Shown here one piece after another: positions 12,201 to 23,171 of a DNA stretch of 64,000 bases. The stretch's first letter is position 1; each line of letters starts with the position of its first letter. Source of the DNA: Trichobilharzia szidati (taxonomy: Eukaryota; Platyhelminthes; Trematoda; Strigeidida; Schistosomatidae); NCBI GenBank assembly GCA_944472155.2, contig OX235279.1, forward strand, positions 51,123,564-51,187,563. Reading direction: 5' to 3'. The notes beneath the pieces are model-generated. The model searched no databases, was not told the origin of the DNA, and saw only the letters and a program-made list of their open reading frames with translations. A program made the position numbers and the translations under genes.

Positions 12201-15200
12201 ATCTAGCTGTAATTGGAAAATGAATTTTGAGGTGAAAAACAAAGCAAATTATCAGTTATTTATTACATATTATCAAATACATAAAAAGATATTTAAGATA
12301 GTCTGCCTGCGTAAATTATTTGCTCTTAATCTGCAAAATAATAAATCAAATTATTGGTGATGCCCACTAAGATGCTTATTTTTGTTTTTAAAAGGGAATA
12401 CTGGTTTCAATTACAGTTAGAATACATGCTTAAATACAAAATGGTGGCATTGTGCTACGGCTATAAAGGTTTACTAGGATTTAGAGTGATGACTTCAGTA
12501 TTTGTATTAGACTCAAACTACCAAGAAACCTGCCGGTCTTGGTTTCATTTTCGGAAGGTTTCAGAAATACGGAGTACTGAGGAGCTAAGAAACAAGAAAA
12601 ACCTTACACTGCTGCAGATTTGCTATCGCTACCGAAATCCAACACTTTTCAATGTAATTTTATTTGTTTCTCCTACGGCTTCGTTCTCATAGAAATTCGC
12701 ATCTTTAGAGACACTGCAAAATTAAGTGGTATTTGTTATGAACATCAGATAATACATCACGTATGTTCATTTTAGATGATAAAGTATTCGAAATGAAACA
12801 ACCTCTATTTTGGACTACGATCTGCACATAAAGTACTAAGCAGAAATTGCATATGACATCCTTAGCGACAGCCGTGATTTAAAGCAAATAAACCTTATAT
12901 GATGGATCAAGATATGAAATCTCAGCAGAGGATTAGTTCAAGCTGAATGATGTAAAAAAAAAAACATCGAGATTAGGCCATAGTATCCTTCATCATAACA
13001 AGTTACAATTTAAATAAAATTAATTTGCAATAGGCAAGTTTATTTGGAAGCTTAAATAACCGTTGCAGTAAAATAGCCACCCCATTGCAGTAAACAAACA
13101 AAGTGGTGTTGAATACCTCAGACAGTGGTATTTTGAAAGAAAATATGAAACCATTTAGCTAGTTTCGGATATACACCATTAGATTTTACCACACATAAAG
13201 TGCCAAGAACTACATTCTAACTCACTAGATTTACCCCCCCCCCCAGCCAACAGATTTGCCTAACAAAGAAAAAACTACAAACACGTGTATGTGTAACTCA
13301 TTCTTTACACGCATGTAACCGCTCTGAAAGCTGATACACCTATTAATTTACTAAGAAATTTGTTGAAACATGTGGAGAGAATACTAGAAATAATTCGTTA
13401 TAACAATCTTTTAAAAAAACTACTGAACTATAAATATTCTCCTGCATTGACACTGCTTAATAATAGCTTATATTGGGTTGACCGAGAAGTTAGACTATAT
13501 TTCATTAGGTTACTTGGTTGAATGTGAGGAATAGTGTTATACAGGGAGCATACTTCGTCTTAACTGGGACTCGTTATCTGGATGCACCCGCATTAGCCAG
13601 AGACTCAGCCCTATAATCTATAGCTTCAAAATTGTTATCTATTGGGTTACCTAGCCACTCACTAAATAGTTACATTGCATTCAATAATAGCAATTATATC
13701 TTACTTCTTTAGTAGCCAAAGCCAATTCACACACACATCGAACAAACAAATTTTGACTTCTGAGGGTGACACGGTCAAAAGACATGTTATGTAAACCACT
13801 GATAATAGATGTATTGGATTCTTCTTCGAGTGACTTCTCAGCAGTATTTGGGATGTCGGTAAGCATATAATAGTACATGAGTGCTTTCTCTGGTTCCGTG
13901 ACTTCAAATTTTCTCGTATACAACATAATTAAACGAACCAAATTTAGTCGCCGTAATCCTTTAGGGTCACAATCATCGCAACTCACTGAGCATAAAAAAA
14001 TAAGAGTTAATTAACATTCATCAAACTGATTAAGGAATACTTTCTAAATAGCTTTCAACCTCTGCATAAATAAATAGAATTTGAGCTTGTTATATCACAC
14101 TAACTGTTCTTCAGCATAGTAACTGTCATGAAATTTAATCTCCAATTATATTAAATGAATCAGTTACCAATCATAAGTAATCGTTCATAGCCTTATTGGG
14201 AAGATTCTGCAAATAAATTTGGAATTCCTGAAAAGTGCATTTAGGCAGACAACCGTTTTCACAAAAGACCTATAAGTAATATATGCAACAGGTGTAAATG
14301 AAGGCACGAATGAAAGTTAGAGAATTTTAGAAGTGAATCAATATTAATGAGAAGGACCTAATAAAAGTGGTCATTTCCATGTTCATTCTCATAATCACAG
14401 TGTTATGCTTACAACTAAGGGATTCTTCCCCAAAGGCCATTCAGTTAACTACAGTGTAACCGTGTGTGTTCTACTAAATAAGTTTGTCTAATGTGCAATT
14501 ATACCCTGATATAGTGAGCAAATCCTTCTCTTATACAAGTAGATTCACGGAAGTGGTGTTTGATGAACAGTATTAGAAGAACGGTTTTAAAAGTGTTTTC
14601 CATTGAAATGAAGGTCTGGCAAGTCCACCACCTTGCTAAAAGCTGTACTAAGTACTCACGTTAGTGTTAAAGTTTAGACTAAAATAATAAAGTTAAGAAA
14701 TACCATTCAATGCTCCTAGATCCCTTACGCTTTTTATTCAACTTAATGCTAAAGGTACTTGGAAAAAACTTCTTAGTTTGTGACAGATACGCACAATGTA
14801 GTAATAATTTTATATCAAAATCCTGACAAAATGTGTTATCTTTCATATGTGAGATTTTTTCTCCTAAAACTATAACTGTTGCTTCACGACAGAATCGTAT
14901 TGATGCCCCAATCGATACTCAAGGTATACCACTGATGACATGTACTCCTGCCGAACTTTAGGAAATGTTTAAAAAGAGTTCGTAAATCTCATAAGTTTCT
15001 TTCAAGCTAACAGATGTACAGATGGTTGCGCATAATGCTGAGACTGCTCCTATCTTCCAAACCGTCATATAATAACTCCAGAGGGTATGGCTTAGTCAAT
15101 ATGACTTGTTAACATCAAGGTTACGCGATCACCAACTTAAAAACAGCTGAAGTAAAATTATATTTCAGACTTAACCATGAGTGTATCGATTGGATGATCA

Positions 15201-15761
15201 CTGGAGCTCTCTCAGTTGATTTTGATCAGCCACATCTAGTCCTATGGGCTATAGATGCTCCCAGAATTTCAGTCACAATTTGAAGAGATTTCCGGTGCAC
15301 TTCTTAACTCCTATATACAAACTTTTATTTGCCTGTATAATACTGTTCTGATTATCACAAATGACGCATCACACTAGTTACTAGTGTCAAATCAAAATAT
15401 CCACTACAGTCCTACAGGAGGTCAATCGCGAGCCCGAATAGCTCAGTGGTAACGTCTCTGACTGCAGCACTGGGTGACGCGGGTTCGAATCTCAGAAGGG
15501 ACATGAGTTCCTTCAAGGTTGCAGATACGCCTTGCTGAAGAGTGCCAACTAGCACGAAACCTAGGTCCAAGGCTTCCTGCCGATTGCCTCCAACCATCTA
15601 ATATTATCACAAATGAGTTCAATAATTATATGTAGGTACTCACCAACTTGGTGAGTTATTAACCGACGAAATCTCAATACATCTAAGCAAAAGTTAATCG
15701 TGTTTTATTTTAACTGGCACCACTAATGGGTTAATGATGTACGCTAAACACACATTAATCC

Positions 15762-15793
<32 letters not shown>

Positions 15794-18700
15794 GGGTGGA
15801 AATCTGTGAGACTTACCAAGCGATGACTGAATGCTATTGGGAATTAACAGCATATGTAGGTCCTTCAGGGCCAAAGCAATATGAACTGCATGACACCGGA
15901 ATTGCTCAAAACGACTAAGAAATCCAATAGCGGCCTCATATTGTTGTGTAAGAAATAAAATTTTGAAATAGACGAATGGCTGAGACCATGCGTCGAAATG
16001 CGCTTCACCTAAAATATTGAGTGCAATTTCTTCAAGTGGTACCAAGCAAAAAATAAATCTTCAAAAGCAAAAGAATTGTAATTTTCAGATGTTGACAATT
16101 TTCTTAATCACACACATTAGAACCTTCCTATGACAAAACGTGTAGGTGATAATACTGTAGTAAATCGCTAATACATACACATACTCTATACGTCAGCATA
16201 GTCAATTCGAGCATTTCGCACTCCTACAGCCAATTTGTTCAGAATACGATCATCTACGAGTAAAATAATATGGAGGAAAATGTTGATACCCTGGTAATCC
16301 ACGGTCTTGTAGATCTACTAGTGAAATGAAACAAAAAGCGAGTAGCCGCTGTTTATTATAAATCTATGTCCTTAATTAGACATAATGGGGATTTGTAGCT
16401 AAGGTGGGTGATTTTGACGTAGTTGTGCAACATTTTGCCTAGTAGGCTAATGAAAGCTCCACAAAATAACCATCCAGCTAAAACAACACAACTACGTCAT
16501 AAAAGTATGCCCTTTATTTGTGAATACCGAGTAAACTCAAAAGCAATTTTGTATAAAAAACTGTTCTGTGGTTTTTAGGATTTCATTATCAGTCGACACT
16601 GGTTACAGAACTATTGGGGAACCATCTGGGAATACTGAACAGCTGTTTGGTTCTAGTTTGGAACTCTTTAGCGGCACACACCCACCGGGGTTCGAACCCA
16701 GCCCCTTCCCGGTTTCAAGGCAAGCTCGTAGACCATTAAGCCTCTGTGAAAAACGTCTGAAGATTATAATTTAGACATAACCACACTGTGATTAGACTGA
16801 ACCGAAACTGTACAGAATTACACTGATAAACTATTATAGTAAACAGCAACTCAGCCTCATACTTATTGGTAAGCATTTATTGGCCTTTTTCCATTCTCCT
16901 TGGATGTCTGTTATACAGTTTACACTTAAGTTATCTAGAGGAAATTGAGATACTCAGCAATTAACACTAAGACCAGGAAATATTCCCTATACACCGGTGA
17001 TTATAGATAGATATCCCTACTACCAAATAACAGCAGAATAAAAGAAACATACCGTAAGTTTCATATAGTAAAGTTTGCAGCTGTCCCAAAGTCAGGGTAT
17101 CATCAGCATTACTCCTTGATGTAACTGTTGATTCTTCTGGATCTTGTGCAATAACTTGAGATATCTTGATCCACAAAAAGTCATCAATGTTTGAAACAAC
17201 ATCTGAATGATTATCACTGAGATCACAATTTCCAAGAATGGAATATACTAATCTGCAATATAAAGGATAATAAGTTAGTTGAAAAGTAATATAGTAATTA
17301 GAAACGAATGCTTCTGCAAAATAGAAATGAACACTCCCTGAAACATGCCAGTAATTTCATCAAAACCTCTTCAAACTCAGTCCATAATTAAACTAATTTT
17401 GTACACAACTACTCGAAATAGCTTAGTCTTAAGAATTGTGAAATGGAATGTTCTGTAGGATGCAATCTAAATGATGGTTAGAGTATACTAAGCAATTTTC
17501 TTGGTTAGAACAGTTATGCTACTTGTACTCCATATGCTGCATATCATACGATGGCTTTATTTCTGATGTGCAAATGGGAAATTCAATTTTTAGACATAAG
17601 TTTGCATGACTTCTATTGTAGCAACAAAGAACATGGGTCAATAAATGAAAAAGAATGTGGGTTAGTCTTGTTCTCGTAATATACCATAAGAATCTTTATG
17701 CGCATTTTAATTTAATATTCCCAAAGAAAACCCTCTAAAGGCATTTATAATACTAAGAGTGTTTGTTGTAATAACTAATATAGAACATTCAATCACTACA
17801 ACTCAACATTGTCACTAATATTTCAATTGAGTGACTGACATAATTATACGAAAAATTAGTTTACACACTGTGAATGTGAACATGTAATCTAAGTGTCTAG
17901 TCAACAGTTGGTGACATATGCTATCACATGTTCACATCTATCGACCTTTATTCTAAAGTATCAGCAAAGCAAAAGTAATAGAATCATTCTAATAAAAAAT
18001 CAGTATTTAGGTTGAGTGCTTTTCGATATTGGAAGAAACAGGATAAACTATTTATTATTTCCAATGAACGAGTGCAGTATCACCTTTTCACTGACCACTT
18101 GAACTTGTGCTATATACATTAGTGTTATTAAAAAGTGGAATTTCTGCAGTGTTGAATAGTATGAAAAGCAAGTTCACAGCATAACACACGGCACACGGAC
18201 CTCTTGAAGTAGAAGAAGTAATTTTCAGACACCAGTAAGTCTAAATTATCTTCCTTGATTCTTGGCAGTATGCTAAAATCTACTTAGCTACTTACACAAC
18301 TACCAAAGTTAGTTCCAATATATCAATTTCTTTTATAGAGATTGTATAATTTAAAATAAGGAGAAATTGTGGATACATTCATCACCAATTTTGCAGAGTA
18401 TTATAATGTTTCCTAGGATTTACAATATGCATTTAAAAAATTTACAACTGGACATCTTCAACAGTTATCAAATTTAAGATGCTAGTGTACACAATTTAGT
18501 AAATCATCCAAATCTTATCAAAAGCACGAGAAGTTATGTTTTTTACGAATACCTAAAATAGTAAGAAACAAGAAGAGATAAACACTTCTAAATTACACAA
18601 GAAAATATGAGCACAACTTCAGATCCAAATTAAAAATAGTCACCATAGGATTTACAAACCGTTTATAAGGATCACGTGTAGACTTGACCACCTGCTTGGA

Positions 18701-21700
18701 TATCTGTCGAAATCTTGCCTGATTAGGAGTTCGAAGACGCCGATTGTTGTTCACGTAATCTTCAAGAACGCTTACAAAGTTTCCCAGATTATTCCTAAGA
18801 ATAAGACATCAAACGATAAAAAACTTTGAGATCATAAAACTACTCAGAAGTAGCACATACTTGCATTTCAATATCCTGAAACATCTAAAATTTTGTAATA
18901 GGACTGAGCACAGCTCGCTTACTTAGTGGAGTTTTGTAAATGCCACAAATTTCACGAGACAGTCTACTGACCGAAAATATACAATATCACCAATTCTGTG
19001 AATCATCTAGTTTTTATGAGAACACTCTATCTAAATAGGGTAAGGAAATCAAGACTGAAGTTGAGGTAGTCACTCAAGATTCAGAGGTTCATTTAGTTTT
19101 AATTGTCACTCCCTTACAACTAAATCTGTCTGCTGAAGGAAGATTATCTGAAACAGTTGAATGAAAAAAACGTCCAATCGCCGATCAAATACTTACTTAC
19201 AGATAAACTGACATAATTTCTTTTTCTTTACTACGACAATGAAAGTCACTAAATGCATAATTCATGAGGTTGCAGGTATTCGTTTTTCAAACATCTCTTG
19301 AATGCAATGCTACACGCATAAGTACTAATGAAGTTGAGTGTTAATTACTATGGGGGTGATTCATTATTACAAGTAACATTAGCTAGGAAAATATACCAAA
19401 AGCAACCAGCGAATATCTACACTATCTAGTGGATTGAGCCTCGCAGACTAAGGAATGCTTACATGAAGATCAAGTCAAGTATTTTCCTCTTTTAAACCAT
19501 ATTCCTTTTGATTTTAGAGAATCTTTGAGTATGGCACATAACGCAGTACATTACAAATATTTACGACTGCATTTAGAAGAACAGCTTATCTGGCCTCCAA
19601 TCACTATTCAACTGGAATTGATATGATTATGAGTAATAATTTGTGCTCGAAACGTCATCAGTTAATATTACTGTACAACACTGTGTGATTTATCAAAAGA
19701 AAGTCTTACCCGTTAAGGAGTTATACTCTACCACAGTGCCCAAGTCTTATACTTACATTACTATTCAATTGGTTTGGATATTAATGCTATTAGCACAGAA
19801 CAACAAATGAGTGCCGTGGTACAGAAAGGTCAGTAACTTTGAGTGGAAAACGTCCTGATGGGTAATTTCTAAAAACACTGAAGTATATTCCTTCCAAATC
19901 ATTAACTAAACTTATTAGGGTTTCAGATGGAGTACAGGCGTTATAACAGTTGCGTGCTTCGATAAGAAATCACAGCCGACTGTCACTTTTCGACTGCTTA
20001 TACCACAGAAAGTGATTTCTTCTAAGGATGACCGGCAGAAGGGAAGAATTAGTTTCGCATGACCACAGAGTCCAGGAGACAAATGTTTCAGACTCGTCAC
20101 AATCAGCTTGAGTAAATGCGGTATAGTTGGAGGAGTTTGGTAAGTACGAAAAACCTCATTGTGGACTATGTTCCATCATAGGGTCATTCAGGAGACAAGA
20201 TTTTCGAGAAGCATAACTTTATCATCACTCTTACACGTAAGGAAGGTAGAGACAGTGAGACCTTGCTCCCAAACATTCAGCAATGTGAAGCAAATTAAAC
20301 TATGGAAACTAATTCAATTTTATTACTATTTCATACAGTAGGATCTGTGGAAGCATTCATAACAGTCAGCATCGCTCATTGGGTTACCATGACGTACAAG
20401 CTCGACAACCACAACACAGAAACAAACATCGATTAACTGCAATTTTAAGAACAGAAGAAACATATTCCGAAAACATACCATTATATAAAGTGGAGTAAAC
20501 AAATAGTAACTTACAGTGCTTCAAGAGCAATTTCCAAGGCAACACGTTTATCCCCAGCGCGTAGACAGTAGAAAAGCATAGGCCAAACAGGCATTCCGTC
20601 CACAAGACCATCCTAATGAAATAAAGGTAAAATCTGGATTAACTATTTGATAAACGCAAGGTGAGCGCTACATCAGTTTATCTGTTAGTGAATCGTATAA
20701 GAAATTCTTTTTGCTGGTACTATTTAAAGTGCACCAGACTTCAGACTTACAGATGGTTAGAAATACATAGGAAACCTACTGAAGTGTGACGCATTTAATG
20801 CTTATACATTTAAAGGTGCATAAAAATCAATAAGAAGAATGAGTTTCAAACCAAACTGTCAGTGCAGGTATGATGCACAATTAGACGAACTTATTACTGG
20901 GGTTGATCACCCCTTCGCAAAATATACTTATTTGTACTACATAACAGAATGAGAAGTATATCGAATTCGCAATTTGCAATTCACACAGTTTGACGTCATC
21001 TGTTTGATACCATGAATGGTAATCGAGAAAGCAAGCACAAATGCGTAAAAACTATATACTACTGATTCATTGAGATGAGTGGTTGTACACCACTCACATC
21101 ATCCAGTATAGCTTGCTAGTTTGAACTGATTCGGCTGTGGGTTGAACCGAGTACACTGCTGATGATCTCGGCCCCAAACGAGTGCAACGGCTGCCCGGTA
21201 TTTATATCACTCCAACCTGGCTATCAATTGCTGCTGACTGATATGAGTGGTAAACAACTACTCATCCTGACCAAGCAGTAATATATAGTTTTAAGCACGG
21301 TAAATAAGTGATTGCAAACGGGGAATAGATAAATATGATGTAAGCAACATAAATGGTTTTCGACTACATCGTTAGCTGTCTCCAACCCATTGGTTTCACA
21401 CCACACACTAATTAGCTCGACAATGCATACTTCACCCCATGGAATACTTTCATTCAGCTTAGAGGACACACTGAATTTTCTACAAAATGAAGGTTTATTG
21501 ATGAGGACAGACGAATATCGTCATAATTCTGGTTTAAACACTAAAGAAAAACCAACAAGTCAGTGATTCACTGTATTAAAAAGATAACAAAATGAACTTA
21601 CATCGAATTCCCAATCTTTCTGTCCGGATGACTGATGCGAATCATTTGATAAGTTTTTTGACGACAAGCGAAGACTTAGATATGCACGTATCAACGACCG

Positions 21701-23137
21701 CGTTCCTGGACGTCCACCAAGTTGGGCTAATCGAGGCTGCTCAGCTACTGTTAGCTTTACAAATTCTAGAAACTCGAATTCTAGATGTTCTAAAGAACAC
21801 AGTGATAGAGAATTCTGAACAGACAAAGACGCTCTAGTTTCCAATGGACGATCACATGACAACATATTACCATATTCATTGCGCATGCAGTGAGCAATCC
21901 TTTTCACGAGACACCACATTTCTGTGACATCTGATTGGTAAGTTTTCAAGCGCAATTTGATCTGCTTCTCGCGAGAAAGAGAGTCATGATACATTGACAG
22001 ACAGGTTAGTAGATCGCGGGGAACCCCATTTTGAAAAGAAGTAAAGTCAGTAGAAGTTGTGAGGTGTAGAGAAAGGTAATAGTCCAGCTGTGAGTCATTT
22101 GGGAATAAAATAGGAGTACAGCTATTATTAAAGGTAAAAGCTGTATAATAAAATCATATAACACAGGCCATTTTTAAAACATTTCATAACTACAAATTAA
22201 GCCAGAGGGCATCACGTTCATATGGTAAATTGCAATTCACCATTCAGAAATGTAGTCACTACCGTAACCTGGATTATCACACAGGTTATATTATACTGTT
22301 AAATATATATGAAATGATAGTTGAAATAATACTTCGAGAAATTTTATAAACTCTTGAGAATTTGATCGGTGAATTGGTTGGGATTTTTTAAGAATGTGGA
22401 TTCATTTGCTGTATGTCGACCTGCTATAAAATGTTTTAATATAAATTAGAAGCAGTTGTATTTCTCAATATTAAGTCTATCGTGGATTAGTTGGACTGAG
22501 TTCTACTGTGTTAACTGCCCCTGGCAAAAGTCATTTTTGACACAATACTACAGGAAATTTGTAGTGTAACATTACGTGAATCTGTTACAAAGAGAGAAAT
22601 TCTTGATCTTAAATAGGCACTAAAATATAACTACCTAAGGGAAAATAAACCAAATGATGATCAGCATCTTTAGGATATGCTTTGAACAAAAGACGCTTAA
22701 ACAGTTCCAAGAGTATTCAGTGAAAAGATGGGTGAAACATCTGAATCTAATGAAGCATCCGTTTAGTCTTAACGGATAACAAACGGTAAATAAATGTCAT
22801 TATCATAAGCAATCTTGTTGACAGTATCCAACTATTCATCAATCTCGACCTCAGCCAAACAGTTTACAAGTGTCAACGAGGCTCACACCAACAGTTAATG
22901 ACTTCCTAGGTTGGTACAATGTGTCATCTTAACAACCTGTAACTCTTTTCCAACTTAGTCCTACTTCATTACTGACTGACTGGTTTCAACATAGAACTTT
23001 GCACCGATATGCAGCAGTTCGAGTCGCCACATTACATACTTCATTAGCATAATCCTCAATCCACGAAGCTTCGCCCAACTTCTACACCACCAAATAAGGA
23101 TTATTAAACAAAGACATATGGTCAAAAATCTCTAACC

Positions 23138-23171
<34 letters not shown>

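Larger units (their letters stand above)
17253..21601 (-). other. NUP93 introns 3-5 (around exons 4 and 5)
   Basis: Intron segments 17253-18659, 18795-20514 and 20613-21601. No gene recognised. The segment about 21080-21200 has B-box-like and hammerhead-like words and could be a very old SINE, but the core does not fold convincingly. Confidence 0.45.

Noticed and set aside
15431..15500. A tRNA gene
   Set aside because: A and B boxes are present but no acceptor stem pairs and the body continues into a hammerhead; it is the head of a SINE.
15412..15597. A 61-codon minus-strand protein in NUP93 intron 7
   Set aside because: It is the antisense of the ribozyme SINE and has no place in the NUP93 reading frame.
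21080..21200. A third ribozyme SINE (GCTGATGATCTCGG ... CGAG)
   Set aside because: A stem II-like pairing exists but GAAA is missing and the tRNA-like boxes are weak.
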